From: Rhodococcus_F sp040656415
GTDB lineage: Bacteria; Actinomycetota; Actinomycetes; Mycobacteriales; Mycobacteriaceae
DNA length: 64,000 nt
Direction: 5' to 3'
Assembly: GCF_040656415.1 (NCBI RefSeq)
Contig: NZ_JBFAMC010000004.1
Coordinates: 186,001 to 250,000, forward strand
Shown: in pieces, positions 1 to 9,081 of the stretch
How positions within the stretch are numbered: the stretch's first letter is position 1
How the letters are laid out: every line of letters begins with the position of its first letter
Position numbers and translations under genes: made by a program
Notes under the pieces: model-generated
What the model was told of the DNA's origin: nothing
What the model saw: the letters and a program-made list of their open reading frames with translations, nothing else
Databases searched by the model: none

Positions 1-263
1 CGGTCGAGATCTCGGTCTATGAAGACCGGACCTTCGATTTCAAGCTGAAGACCCCTCCCGCTGCCAAGCTGCTACTCAAGGCTGCAGGCGTGCAGAAGGG
101 TTCCGGTGAGCCGCACAAGACCAAGGTTGCATCGGTGACGATGGACCAGGTACGCGAAATCGCGAAGACCAAGCAGGAAGACCTCAACGCCAACGACATC
201 GAGCAGGCCGCCAAGATCATCGCAGGCACCGCGCGCTCGATGGGCATCACGGTCGACGGCTGA
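1..263 (+). CDS. rplK: 50S ribosomal protein L11, 3' end only
   Basis: The gene is cut by the left edge of the window. Reading starts in frame at base 3 and ends at TGA 261-263, giving about 86 C-terminal residues. The segment contains [16 protein letters not shown] and ends [19 protein letters not shown], typical of the rRNA-binding C-terminal domain of L11. In the family, L11 binds 23S rRNA at the GTPase-associated centre and is needed for the stringent response. rplA follows 129 bp downstream, the usual rplK-rplA order. Confidence 0.96.
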
Positions 264-392
264 GTCGTCCGACCTGACGTCGGCACGGTAGTCGAAGAAA
301 GCGTGGGAGGGTCTGCCAGGCCCGGACCACTACTGAACCATTCACCACCGCGGTAGAAGACACATCGTGGTGAGAAGTTAGGACAGAAGATA

Positions 393-1109
393 ATGGCAAA
401 GCGCAGCAAGGCGTATCTGGCCGCCGCTGAGAAGGTTGACGCCACCAAGCTCTACAGCCCACTGCAGGCTGCGAAGCTGGCGAAGGAGACGTCGTCGAGC
501 AAGATGGATGCGACCGTGGAGGTTGCCGTCCGCCTGGGCGTCGACCCCCGCAAGGCGGACCAGATGGTCCGTGGCACCGTCAACCTGCCGCATGGCACCG
601 GTAAGACCGCCCGCGTCATCGTGTTCGCCGTCGGCGAGAAGGCTGCCGAGGCGGAGGCAGCTGGAGCCGACGCAGTCGGTGCCGAGGAACTCATCGAGCG
701 AATCCAGGGTGGATGGGTCGAGTTCGACGCTGCGATCGCAACGCCGGATCAGATGGCCAAGGTCGGTCGCATCGCCCGTGTTCTCGGACCGCGTGGCCTG
801 ATGCCGAACCCGAAGACCGGCACGGTGACGGCGGATGTCTCGAAGGCTGTCGCCGACATCAAGGGCGGCAAGATCAACTTCCGCGTCGACAAGCAGGCCA
901 ACCTGCACTTCGTGATCGGCAAGGCCTCGTTCGACGACACCAAGTTGGTGGAGAACTACGGCGCCGCGTTGGATGAGATCCTGCGTGCGAAGCCGTCCTC
1001 CGCGAAGGGCCGCTACGTCAAGAAGGTCACGGTATCGACGACCACCGGACCGGGCATCCCGGTGGACCCGAACCGTACGCGCAACCTTCTCGAGGACGCT
1101 GAAGCTTAA
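393..1109 (+). CDS. rplA: 50S ribosomal protein L1
   Basis: This encodes 238 aa, the usual length for bacterial L1, beginning MAKRSKAYLAAAEKVD. The family signature around residues 120-145, with RVLGPRGLMPNPKTGTV, is intact. L1 binds 23S rRNA at the mobile L1 stalk and in many bacteria represses its own operon by binding the L11-L1 mRNA. The ATG at 393 is preceded by AGGACAGAAG. It sits in the rplK-rplA unit and is followed by a very strong terminator, so it is probably the last gene of that transcript. Confidence 0.97.
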   Translation: MAKRSKAYLAAAEKVDATKLYSPLQAAKLAKETSSSKMDATVEVAVRLGVDPRKADQMVRGTVNLPHGTGKTARVIVFAVGEKAAEAEAAGADAVGAEELIERIQGGWVEFDAAIATPDQMAKVGRIARVLGPRGLMPNPKTGTVTADVSKAVADIKGGKINFRVDKQANLHFVIGKASFDDTKLVENYGAALDEILRAKPSSAKGRYVKKVTVSTTTGPGIPVDPNRTRNLLEDAEA

Positions 1110-1130
1110 GGGCTTCCACAGGAGTTCGCA

Positions 1131-1174
1131 GAATTCGGCCGGTACGAGAATCTCGTACCGGCCGAATTTTTTTG
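1131..1174 (+). terminator. Rho-independent terminator after rplA
   Basis: An almost perfect inverted repeat pairs 1132-1149 with 1151-1168, giving about a 17-bp stem with a tiny AAT loop. It is followed directly by a run of T residues at 1167-1173. It lies 22 bp past the rplA stop and separates the L11-L1 unit from the L10-L12 unit. Confidence 0.93.
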
Positions 1175-1399
1175 AGCGCCTGCAAGTCAGCGCTCGGTGG
1201 GACCAGATGACGCTTGTGCGGTGGTCGGCACGAGGTCGGATCCGTGGGTGACGGGGGTCCAGTTGGCGGCGGCACCCGCAATGCCGTAGGCTGCACTGCG
1301 GAGTCCAATGCAGATTGTGAACTCCACCCCAAATCATGTTCTACCGAAGACCGTTGGTGATTGCACCTGGCAAGGGTGCGATTGAAAGTCCGGGAATGC

Positions 1400-1596
1400 T
1401 CGGCGGCCCACGCAGGAGGACGAGGTAGGGGGATGCTCTTCGGTTGTGGTTTCGCGCCGCGATCGTATCGCTTCCTCACGCCCCGTGTGCCTGCACCGGG
1501 GCGTTTCGTATGTCGTGGCTCGGGCGCTCCGGAATCTCCCGGAAGTGCGCGGCGGTTCCGAGGTGGAACAACGACAGTCATGAGAGGAGGCGAAGT
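1400..1596 (+). promoter_or_regulatory. Candidate L10 leader upstream of rplJ
   Basis: The 422 bp between the rplA terminator and rplJ hold no credible gene. The part nearest rplJ carries a GC-rich hairpin at 1479-1503 (CGCCCCG pairing with CGGGGCG) and a good ribosome binding site, GAGAGGAGG, just before ATG 1597. In Gram-positive bacteria the rplJ-rplL mRNA has a structured leader bound by L10-L12 for autoregulation. The position and length fit, but I cannot verify the consensus fold by eye. No clear promoter boxes were found here. Confidence 0.4.
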
Positions 1597-2142
1597 ATGG
1601 CAAAGCCTGAGAAGGTTTCCGCGGTCGCGGAAATCACCGAGCAGTTCAAGGGTTCGACCGCTGCCGTGATCACGGAATACCGTGGTCTGACGGTGGGCAA
1701 CATCACGACGCTGCGACGCGCTCTCGGAGAAGGTGCCACCTACTCCGTCGCCAAGAACACCCTGGTCAAGCGTGCCGCCGCAGAGGCGGGCGTCGAGGGC
1801 CTTGATGACCTTTTCGTCGGTCCGACCGCCATTGCATTCATCAAGGGCGAGCCCGTCGATGCTGCGAAGGCCTTGAAGAACTTCGCCAAGGACAACAAGT
1901 CTCTCATCATCAAGGGCGGGTACATGGATGGCGCTGCGCTGTCCGTGGACGAGGTCAACAAGATCGCGGACCTCGAGTCCCGCGAGGTTCTGTTGGCCAA
2001 GCTTGCCGGCGCGATGAAGGGCAACTTGGCAAAGGCCGCAGGCCTGTTCAACGCTCCCGCGTCGCAGGTGGCCCGCCTGGCCGCTGCGTTGCAGGAAAAG
2101 AAGGCTGCAGACGCTTCTGGCGAGGCCGCAGCCGAAAGCTGA
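1597..2142 (+). CDS. rplJ: 50S ribosomal protein L10
   Basis: This encodes 181 aa starting MAKPEKVSAVAEITEQF. The reading frame is open further upstream, but ATG 1597 has GAGAGGAGG at the correct distance and gives the normal L10 N-terminus. The body shows the family pattern TAAVITEYRGLTVGNITTLR and YSVAKNTLVKRAA. L10 anchors the L12 dimers to the ribosome to form the stalk that recruits translation factors. The C-terminus is rich in A, K and E, as expected for the helix that binds L12. rplL follows after 78 bp. Confidence 0.97.
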   Translation: MAKPEKVSAVAEITEQFKGSTAAVITEYRGLTVGNITTLRRALGEGATYSVAKNTLVKRAAAEAGVEGLDDLFVGPTAIAFIKGEPVDAAKALKNFAKDNKSLIIKGGYMDGAALSVDEVNKIADLESREVLLAKLAGAMKGNLAKAAGLFNAPASQVARLAAALQEKKAADASGEAAAES

Positions 2143-2220
2143 TCCGCACCCGCGCATCACTGCTAAACCCCCACCCGGTCGCGGATCAGCGACATGGGAC
2201 TTACAGGAAGGACCGCCACA

Positions 2221-2613
2221 ATGGCGAAGCTCAGCACCGAAGAGTTGTTGGACCAGTTCAAGGAGCTCACCCTCCTCGAGCTCTCGGAGTTCGTGAAGGC
2301 ATTCGAGGAGACCTTCGAGGTCACCGCTGCCGCCCCGGTTGCGGTTGCGGCTGCGGGTGGCGCTCCGGCTGCAGCCGGAGCCGAAGCTGCTGACGAGCAG
2401 GACGAGTTCGACGTCATCATCGAGTCGGCCGGTGACAAGAAGATCCAGGTCATCAAGGTCGTCCGTGAGGTCGTTTCCGGCCTCGGCCTGAAGGAAGCCA
2501 AGGACCTCGTCGAGGGTGCTCCGAAGCCCATCCTGGAGAAGGTCGACAAGGCCGCTGCCGATGCCGCCAAGGAAAAGCTCGAGGCCGCAGGCGCGAAGAT
2601 CTCCGTCAAGTAA
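2221..2613 (+). CDS. rplL: 50S ribosomal protein L7/L12
   Basis: This encodes 130 aa beginning MAKLSTEELLDQFKELTLLE. ATG 2221 follows ACAGGAAGG and is chosen over an upstream in-frame start. Three regions are visible: the N-terminal dimerisation domain (1-35), an alanine/glycine-rich hinge (about 45-65), and the C-terminal factor-binding domain with IQVIKVVREVVSGLGLKEAK and KDLVEGAPKPI. L12 forms the flexible ribosomal stalk that recruits and stimulates EF-G, EF-Tu and IF2. A hairpin terminator lies immediately downstream. Confidence 0.97.
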   Translation: MAKLSTEELLDQFKELTLLELSEFVKAFEETFEVTAAAPVAVAAAGGAPAAAGAEAADEQDEFDVIIESAGDKKIQVIKVVREVVSGLGLKEAKDLVEGAPKPILEKVDKAAADAAKEKLEAAGAKISVK

Positions 2614-2641
2614 GACGAGCGCTTCCGCGTCGCCCTGAGCG

Positions 2642-2692
2642 CAGACGACGAGGGCCATTCCCCATTCGTGGGGGGTGGCCCCGTTGTCGTCT
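2642..2692 (+). terminator. Hairpin terminator after rplL
   Basis: Two nested inverted segments pair: AGACGACG with TTGTCGTCT outside, and GGCCATTCCCC with GGGGGGTGGCC inside, around a short ATTCGT loop. There is no T-run after the stem, as is common for actinobacterial terminators. It closes the rplJ-rplL unit. Confidence 0.68.
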
Positions 2693-2800
2693 GTGCTCTC
2701 GAACCTGCTTCGTCAACGCACTCCGAGCCGGGGTGCGCACGGGCGGCAGATCCACAGCAACAGAACAGCTTATACGTGGGCTAGGGGGACGAGCGGGAGA

Positions 2801-2830
2801 TTGGCATCCTTCCTTACCCATGAGTAGTAT
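2801..2830 (+). promoter_or_regulatory. Candidate sigma-A-type promoter of the mce operon
   Basis: TTGGCA at 2801-2806 and TAGTAT at 2825-2830 are separated by 18 bp, a good match to a vegetative -35/-10 pair. They lie about 80 nt upstream of the mceG start and downstream of the rplL terminator, where a promoter for the following eleven co-directional genes would be expected. No obvious operator was seen around it. Confidence 0.5.
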
Positions 2831-2912
2831 GCCCCGTTACAGATGGCACTTCGATGCGATAGGGTGACCCGGCCCATATGGAGTGTGTTCGTCGGACGTC
2901 GCGGAGGTATCG

Positions 2913-3989
2913 GTGGGAGTCGAAGTAGCCGTAGAGGGACTGACCAAGTCCTTCGGCTCGCAGAGGATCTGGCAAGACGTCACGTTGACTCTCCCCGCAG
3001 GCGAGGTAAGTGCATTGCTGGGTCCGTCGGGCACGGGCAAGTCGGTATTTTTGAAGTCGCTGATCGGTCTGCTTCGTCCGGAGCAGGGATCGATCGTGAT
3101 CGATGGCACCAACATCCTGGAGTGCTCGACCAAGGAACTGTACGAAATCCGGAAGCTGTTCGGTGTGCTGTTCCAAGACGGTGCCCTGTTCGGATCGATG
3201 AACCTGTTCGACAACGTGGCATTCCCGTTGCGGGAGCACACGAAGAAGTCCGAGTCCGAGATCCGCAAGATCGTCATGGAGAAGATGGAACTCGTCGGCC
3301 TTCTCGGGGCGGAGGAGAAACTGCCCGGCGAGATCTCCGGTGGAATGCGCAAGCGTGCAGGCCTTGCCCGTGCGCTGGTCCTTGATCCGCAGATCATTCT
3401 CGTCGACGAGCCGGACTCCGGCCTGGACCCGGTGCGCACCACCTACATCAGCCAGACGCTGATCGACATCAACGCCGAGATCGACGCGACGATCCTGATC
3501 GTTTCACACAACATCAACCTGGCGCGCACGGTGCCGGACAACATCGGCATGCTTTTTCGCCGGCAGCTGGTGATGTTCGGGCCGCGAGAGGTGCTGCTCA
3601 CCAGTGAGGAGCCGGTGGTCAAGCAGTTCCTCAACGGCACGATGATCGGGCCGATCGGAATGTCGGAGGAGAAGGACGAGGCGCAGATGGCGCACGAGCA
3701 GGCGCTGGTCGACGCCGGGCATCACGCTGGTGGCGTGGACGACATCGAGGGAATCGTCCCGCAGATGAGGGCGACCCCCGGGATGCCGTTCCGTCAGGCT
3801 GTCGCCCGCAGGCAGGAACGAGTGCGGCACATCATGCACACATTGCCCGAGAGTGCACAGATCGCTATCCAGGAAAGCCTCGACGAGACTCCCAGCGTCG
3901 ACGACTATGCCTACAGCCAGGACGAGACGCAGGTCATCCCTGTATATCAGGGCGAAGGGTACGAAAACACCACTAGCGGGCAAGGTTAG
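2913..3989 (+). CDS. mceG: Mce transport system ATP-binding protein MceG (Mkl)
   Basis: This is the ABC-type ATPase that powers Mce lipid importers. The start is GTG 2913, because GGAGG at 2903-2907 lies 5 nt upstream, although an upstream GTG at 2883 is in frame. That start gives 358 aa, close to mycobacterial Mkl. Walker A GPSGTGKS is at residues 37-44, the Q-loop FQDG at about 87, the signature ISGGM at about 141, and Walker B with DEPDSGLD at about 165. The C-terminal extension contains IGPIGMSEEKDEA, characteristic of MceG. It is the first gene of the mce operon. In mycobacteria mkl also lies downstream of rplL, usually away from the mce operons it serves. Confidence 0.95.
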   Translation: MGVEVAVEGLTKSFGSQRIWQDVTLTLPAGEVSALLGPSGTGKSVFLKSLIGLLRPEQGSIVIDGTNILECSTKELYEIRKLFGVLFQDGALFGSMNLFDNVAFPLREHTKKSESEIRKIVMEKMELVGLLGAEEKLPGEISGGMRKRAGLARALVLDPQIILVDEPDSGLDPVRTTYISQTLIDINAEIDATILIVSHNINLARTVPDNIGMLFRRQLVMFGPREVLLTSEEPVVKQFLNGTMIGPIGMSEEKDEAQMAHEQALVDAGHHAGGVDDIEGIVPQMRATPGMPFRQAVARRQERVRHIMHTLPESAQIAIQESLDETPSVDDYAYSQDETQVIPVYQGEGYENTTSGQG

Positions 3990-3998
3990 GCACAAAGG

Positions 3999-4793
3999 AT
4001 GGCTCTTACCCGCAACTCGGTCTTGCGGCCGGTCGACGGCGCGCTGACGCAGGCCGGCAACATAGTCGAACTTTTCATCGAGGTCGTGCGCAACGCGTTC
4101 AAGCGGCCGTTCCAGTTCCGTGAGTTCATCGAACAGGCCTGGTTCATCGCGAGTGTCACGATTCTGCCGACAGCGCTGGTCGCAGTTCCCTTCGGTGCAG
4201 TGGTGTCACTGCAGACCGGATCGCTGATCAAACAGCTTGGTGCAGAATCATTTACGGGAGCGGCCAGCGTGCTCGCCGTCATCCAGCAGGGCGCACCGAT
4301 GGTGACTGCACTGCTCGTGGCGGGTGCGGCCGGTTCAGCGGTCACCGCGGATCTCGGTGCGCGGACGATCCGCGAAGAGATCGACGCCATGGAAGTTCTC
4401 GGTATCAACCCGATTCAGCGACTCGTCGTCCCTCGGGTGCTGGCCATGGTTCTCGTCGCGGTTCTACTCAACGGCCTTGTGTCCGTGGTCGGTATCGTCG
4501 GCGGCTACTTCTTCAACGTCGTCCTCCAGGGCGGTAACCCCGGTGCGTACCTCGCCTCCTTCTCGGCGTTCGCGCAACTTCCCGACCTCTGGGTCGGTGA
4601 GTTGAAGGCCGCTGTCTTCGGTCTCATTGCGGGCGTGATTGCTGCGTACAAGGGACTCCACCCGAAGGGCGGGCCGAAAGGCGTCGGCGAAGCGGTCAAC
4701 CAGTCGGTGGTCATCACCTTCTTGTTGCTGTTCTTCGCGAACCTGATTCTGACCATGGTGTACCTCCAGATCGTTCCGGCGAAGGGATCGTGA
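3999..4793 (+). CDS. yrbEA: YrbE/MlaE-family permease of the Mce importer, subunit A
   Basis: This encodes a 264-aa integral membrane protein of the MlaE family, the permease that pairs with MceG and passes lipids delivered by Mce proteins. Hydrophobic segments are visible, including FIASVTILPTALVAVPFG, and the family motif REEIDAMEVLGINPIQRLV lies mid-protein. It starts 10 bp after mceG and ends 4 bp before the second permease, which fits one transcript. The ribosome binding site is weak (AAAGG), so it is probably translated by coupling to mceG. Confidence 0.92.
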   Translation: MALTRNSVLRPVDGALTQAGNIVELFIEVVRNAFKRPFQFREFIEQAWFIASVTILPTALVAVPFGAVVSLQTGSLIKQLGAESFTGAASVLAVIQQGAPMVTALLVAGAAGSAVTADLGARTIREEIDAMEVLGINPIQRLVVPRVLAMVLVAVLLNGLVSVVGIVGGYFFNVVLQGGNPGAYLASFSAFAQLPDLWVGELKAAVFGLIAGVIAAYKGLHPKGGPKGVGEAVNQSVVITFLLLFFANLILTMVYLQIVPAKGS

Positions 4794-4797
4794 CCCG

Positions 4798-5658
4798 ATG
4801 ACAGTCGCAAAGGGCCGCGGTGACCGGACTCTGATGACCGCACGACGAGTCGGTCGTGCACCGCTGAATGCGCTCGATCAGGCCGGCGACCAGATGTCCT
4901 TCTACGCCAGGGCAATCGCCTGGCTTCCCCACACACTCGTGCACTTCCGCAAGGAAGTGCTCCGACTGCTCGCGGAAGTCACGTTCGGCACGGGCGCCCT
5001 CGCCGTCATCGGTGGCACCATCGGAGTCGTCGCGATGATGTCCGGCTTCACGGGCGTCGTTGTCGGACTGCAGGGCTTCGCGGCGCTCGAACAGTTGGGC
5101 AGTTCGGTCCTCACCGGCTTCCTGTCCGCGTACGTCAACACTCGTGAGCTCGCTCCGGTCGTTGCGGCGCTGGCGCTCTCGGCAACTGTCGGCTGTGGGT
5201 TCACCGCTCAGCTCGGTGCCATGCGGATCTCGGAAGAGATCGACGCCCTGGAGGTCATGGCGGTGCCGAGCGTGCCGTTCCTCGTCACTACTCGCATGAT
5301 TGCGGGGTTTGTCGCCGTCATCCCGCTCTACATCGTGGGCCTGCTGGCTGCCTATCTCGCATCCCGCACCATCGCCACGGTGTTCAACGGTCAGTCGACA
5401 GGGTCGTACGACCACTACTTCAACCTGTTCCTACCACCGCAAGACGTCCTCTACTCCTTCGTGAAGGTGCTGATCTTCGCCTTCGTGTTGATCCTGGTCC
5501 ACTGCTACTACGGCTACCACGCGTCCGGCGGTCCCGCTGGAGTGGGTGTGGCCGTCGGTAGGGCGGTCCGTACGGCGATCATCACCATCGCCCTTCTCGA
5601 CTTCTTCGTGAGTCTCGCCCTCTGGGGCACGACTACCACAGTGAGGGTGGCCGGATGA
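4798..5658 (+). CDS. yrbEB: YrbE/MlaE-family permease of the Mce importer, subunit B
   Basis: This encodes 286 aa, homologous to the preceding permease but longer at the N-terminus. It carries the same diagnostic loop, here SEEIDALEVMAVPSVPFLV, together with several hydrophobic helices and a conserved HASGGPAGVG motif near the C-terminus. Actinobacterial Mce systems always carry two YrbE proteins, thought to form a heterodimeric channel. Its stop overlaps the mceA start by 4 bp (ATGA at 5655). Confidence 0.92.
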   Translation: MTVAKGRGDRTLMTARRVGRAPLNALDQAGDQMSFYARAIAWLPHTLVHFRKEVLRLLAEVTFGTGALAVIGGTIGVVAMMSGFTGVVVGLQGFAALEQLGSSVLTGFLSAYVNTRELAPVVAALALSATVGCGFTAQLGAMRISEEIDALEVMAVPSVPFLVTTRMIAGFVAVIPLYIVGLLAAYLASRTIATVFNGQSTGSYDHYFNLFLPPQDVLYSFVKVLIFAFVLILVHCYYGYHASGGPAGVGVAVGRAVRTAIITIALLDFFVSLALWGTTTTVRVAG

Positions 5659-7013
5659 GCAACACCGTGTCAGTTGTGCGCAAAAGAGTGCTGGGACTGG
5701 TGTTCTTTCTGGTTCTCGCGCTGTTCCTGACCGTCACCATCGGTATATACAACAAGTCGTTCACCAAGGTCGTCGAGGTCGATCTCCTCACCGACTCCGC
5801 CGGAAATTCCCTTCCCTCCAACGCAGACGTCAAGGTCCGCGGTCTGATCGTCGGTGAGGTCCGATCGACGTCAGCCAGCGAAGGTGCGGTCACCCTGTCT
5901 CTGGCCATACAGCCGGACAAGGCGGAGTTGATCCCGGTCGGTTCGACGGCGCGCCTGCTGCCCAAGACATTGTTCGGTGAGCGCTACGTGTCGCTCATCC
6001 TTCCGGAGGAGATCGGCGCTCCCTCGATCCAATCCGGTGACACGCTGCATCAGGACAAGAGCGGGAACGCTATCGAGATCGGCGAAGTTCTCGACAATCT
6101 GCTTCCGCTACTCCAGGCGATTCCGCCGGACGATTTGGCGAATACACTGGGCGCCCTCGCCCAGGGCCTGAGCGGGCGCGGCACCGAACTCGGTTTGTCG
6201 ATCGACCGTCTCGAAGAGATCTTCAGTGGACTGAACACCGAACTTCCGGCAATCCAAGCGGATCTGCGCGGCCTGGCGGACTTCTCGCAGACGTACTCCG
6301 AGGCTGCGCCCGATCTGGTCGACGCGCTCGACAACCTGCGAATTACCGGAAATACCGTCGTGGAGAAGCAGAACGAGGTCTCCACACTGCTCGCTTCGCT
6401 GACCGGTACCTCGACGAGCACCGCGGATCTCCTGCGGACCAACGCGGATTCGATCGTCGGTTTCGCTGCAGATTCACGCGAGGCACTGCAACTTCTCGGT
6501 CGCTACTCACCGACCTTCGGTTGTGCTTTCGCAGGATTCGCGAAGACTGCACCAACCGCTCTCGAATTGCTGCGTCTCGACGATCCGTATCCGGGCGCAC
6601 GGGCCACCATTCAGTTCGTCAACCCGAAGGGTCGATACCTGCCCAACCAGGATGAGCCACGGCTGCTCGACGACCGTGGACCCGCCTGCTATGACGATGT
6701 GACAGCACCCGGCGGACACTTCCCGCAGTATCCAGGCGGGTCTTCGTACAACGACGGCGCCTACCAGGTTCCTTCCCGTAATCCGGGCCCGTCGAGCATA
6801 GAGTTCTTGCCTCCGCCCGCCGGTGTCCCCGACCAGGTCCCGGGGTACGGAGCCGAGGTCACGCCGGCCAGTTACGCAGGTTCGAAGATGGAACAGGACA
6901 CGTTGGACGTTGTCTACGGCGAGGCCGGCGGTATCGCGCCTGAGGACGTGCCGAGTTGGACGACGCTCGTCGGTGCGCCGGCCATGAGGGGGACCGAGGT
7001 GAGCTTCAAGTGA
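5655..7013 (+). CDS. mceA: Mce family protein MceA
   Basis: This encodes 452 aa. A single N-terminal membrane anchor (about residues 14-33, LGLVFFLVLALFLTVTIGIY) is followed by an MCE domain (about 40-120, with ADVKVRGLIVGEVRS) and a long helical region. The C-terminal part is proline- and glycine-rich. MCE proteins form the extracytoplasmic tunnel that shuttles lipids or sterols to the YrbE permease. ATG 5655 overlaps the yrbEB stop, and the mceB GTG overlaps this stop. Its position directly after yrbEB and its length mark it as MceA rather than a later paralogue. Confidence 0.9.
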   Translation: MSNTVSVVRKRVLGLVFFLVLALFLTVTIGIYNKSFTKVVEVDLLTDSAGNSLPSNADVKVRGLIVGEVRSTSASEGAVTLSLAIQPDKAELIPVGSTARLLPKTLFGERYVSLILPEEIGAPSIQSGDTLHQDKSGNAIEIGEVLDNLLPLLQAIPPDDLANTLGALAQGLSGRGTELGLSIDRLEEIFSGLNTELPAIQADLRGLADFSQTYSEAAPDLVDALDNLRITGNTVVEKQNEVSTLLASLTGTSTSTADLLRTNADSIVGFAADSREALQLLGRYSPTFGCAFAGFAKTAPTALELLRLDDPYPGARATIQFVNPKGRYLPNQDEPRLLDDRGPACYDDVTAPGGHFPQYPGGSSYNDGAYQVPSRNPGPSSIEFLPPPAGVPDQVPGYGAEVTPASYAGSKMEQDTLDVVYGEAGGIAPEDVPSWTTLVGAPAMRGTEVSFK

Positions 7014-8089
7014 AGAGCCTGGCAGCGCCACTGACCAAGCTGATCGTCTTCGCTGTGGTCACCATCTTGGCGACAGGTCTGCTCGCGGCCACCATTGCCA
7101 ACCTAGGCGGTGGGGGCGGTACCAAGTTCAACGCGATCTTCTCGGATGTCACCTCGCTGAACGAGGGAGATGAGGTCCGAATCGCCGGTGTGCGAGTGGG
7201 TCAGGTAGAGAACATCGCGATCCACAACGAGCGTGAAGCGAAGGTCGAGTTCACGGTGGCGGAACGAGACTGGCTTCCGGCCGGCACCACCGCAACCATC
7301 CGGTTCCGGAATCTCGTGGGGCAGCGCTACATCGCACTCGAACAAGGCGAGGGCCCGCAGGATGTGCGATTGACTGGTGGCGACACCATTCCGATCGAGC
7401 GGACGAATCCGGCCGTCAACCTCACCACATTGTTCGATGGATTCCGGCCCCTGTTCCAGACCCTCAGCGCAGACGACGTGAACAAGCTGTCCTACCAGAT
7501 CATCCAGGTGTTCCAAGGTGAGGCGGGAACGATAGAGGATCTCGTCAGGAACACGGCAAGCCTCACCAATACGATCGCCGACAGAGATCAGGTGATCGGT
7601 ACGGTGATCGACAACCTCAACAACGTGCTGGCCACGGTGAATCAACGTGACGATGAACTCGATTCGCTGATCGTCAACACTCAGCAACTCGTCACGGGGT
7701 TGGCAGCCGAGCGGGATACGGTCGGATCGGCGGTGACCTCTCTCGCGGGACTTACCGACGCGACGGCCGATCTACTCGAACCGACCAGGCCCTCGATCAC
7801 CGAATCCATCTCGTCGCTGAACACGTTGGCCACCACGCTGAATCGCAACTCTGAAACGCTCAACGGTGTCCTCGGGACGCTCCCGGTCAAGCTCGAAAAG
7901 CTGGGTCGGGTAGCGAGTTACGGATCCTGGTTCCAGTTCTACCTCTGTGGGATCGACATCGTCGCAGGGCCAGGTACCGCGCCCCAGTTGAACTTGCCCA
8001 CCGGCCTGCCCACCATCAATGAGCCGATTTACACGAACTCGGCGAAACGGTGCACTCAAGAAGGGCTACAGGAGTTGCAATCACGATGA
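7010..8089 (+). CDS. mceB: Mce family protein MceB
   Basis: This encodes 359 aa from GTG 7010, which overlaps the mceA stop (GTGA). Earlier in-frame starts would lie inside mceA and are not preferred. The protein has an N-terminal anchor (LIVFAVVTILATGLLAATIA) and an MCE domain containing EGDEVRIAGVRVGQVENI. A helical region follows with repeated NTLATTLNRN-type segments, and the tail holds a conserved CGIDIV motif. It is one of six different subunits of the Mce importer in this operon. Confidence 0.9.
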   Translation: MKSLAAPLTKLIVFAVVTILATGLLAATIANLGGGGGTKFNAIFSDVTSLNEGDEVRIAGVRVGQVENIAIHNEREAKVEFTVAERDWLPAGTTATIRFRNLVGQRYIALEQGEGPQDVRLTGGDTIPIERTNPAVNLTTLFDGFRPLFQTLSADDVNKLSYQIIQVFQGEAGTIEDLVRNTASLTNTIADRDQVIGTVIDNLNNVLATVNQRDDELDSLIVNTQQLVTGLAAERDTVGSAVTSLAGLTDATADLLEPTRPSITESISSLNTLATTLNRNSETLNGVLGTLPVKLEKLGRVASYGSWFQFYLCGIDIVAGPGTAPQLNLPTGLPTINEPIYTNSAKRCTQEGLQELQSR

Positions 8090-9081
8090 GCAGACGTCGC
8101 AGCCCGGCGGTGGCTGGAGCCCTCGGCATTCTCGTAGTGCTGTTGGTCACGGTCTCGGCCTTCTTCCTCGACTCGTTGCCGATCGTCGGCGCCGGATCGA
8201 CGTACCATGCCCAGTTCAAAGAGGCAGCGGGTCTCAAGCCCAACAATGAGGTCCGGATCGCTGGTGTCAAGGTCGGAAAGGTCACTTCGGTAGAACTCGA
8301 CGGTGACCGCGTCGATGTGGCATTCAAGGTGTCGGATGCGTGGGTCGGCAACGAGACGTCGGCCTCGATTCAGATCAAAACGGTTCTCGGCCAGAAATAT
8401 CTAGCCCTCGAGCCGCGTGGTTCGAAGACGTTGAATCCACGCGATGTGATCCCCTTGGAGCGCACCACTTCTCCGTACGACGTGATCGAGGCTTTCTCGG
8501 CGACCGCTGAGACAGTTGGCGACATCGACTCCGATCAGCTCGCGGAGAGCTTGACGACGCTGTCTCAGGCCTTCGAGGGGACACCTGCTGAGTTCCGGGC
8601 ATCGCTGGACGGCGTGAGCAGGCTGTCACAGACGATCGCGAGTCGCGACCAGGAACTGCGGAAGTTGTTCGAAGCGACCAGCCAGACCACGACGATCCTC
8701 GCGGACCGCAATGCCGAGTTCAACCGATTGATCGGTGACGCCGGACCGCTGCTGGCCGAGCTGAACTACCGCCAGCAGGCGATTTCGCAATTGTTGACCG
8801 GAACGCAAAGGCTGTCAGTGCAATTGACCGAACTGGTTCGTGAGAATGAGGAGGCCTTCGGCCCCGCGCTCGAACAGCTCAATGGCGTTGTCGAGATCCT
8901 CAAGGAAAACGACGAGAACCTGGCCCGGGCAACCCAACTGTACGAGCCGTTCATTCGCCTTTACACCAACGTGGTCGGCAACGGCCGCTGGTTCGATCAG
9001 GCCGTTGTGAATGTCTTGCCGCCGTCGATACCTGATTTTTCCGGCACGCGTGAACCCAGCCGTCGGTTGGAAGGTAACTGA
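8086..9081 (+). CDS. mceC: Mce family protein MceC
   Basis: This encodes 331 aa from ATG 8086, which overlaps the mceB stop by 4 bp. After a basic N-terminus (MSRRRSPAVAG) comes a membrane anchor (LGILVVLLVTVSAFFLDSL). The MCE domain contains NNEVRIAGVKVGKVTSVEL, and a long helical segment follows. The downstream gene starts on the last base of its stop codon (TGATG), so the subunits are strongly translationally coupled. Gene order assigns it as MceC. Confidence 0.9.
   Translation: MSRRRSPAVAGALGILVVLLVTVSAFFLDSLPIVGAGSTYHAQFKEAAGLKPNNEVRIAGVKVGKVTSVELDGDRVDVAFKVSDAWVGNETSASIQIKTVLGQKYLALEPRGSKTLNPRDVIPLERTTSPYDVIEAFSATAETVGDIDSDQLAESLTTLSQAFEGTPAEFRASLDGVSRLSQTIASRDQELRKLFEATSQTTTILADRNAEFNRLIGDAGPLLAELNYRQQAISQLLTGTQRLSVQLTELVRENEEAFGPALEQLNGVVEILKENDENLARATQLYEPFIRLYTNVVGNGRWFDQAVVNVLPPSIPDFSGTREPSRRLEGN

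Noticed and set aside
1027..2658. 543-codon minus-strand frame over rplJ and rplL
   Set aside because: It covers two certain ribosomal genes and two terminators on the other strand; low-complexity translation, no start signals.
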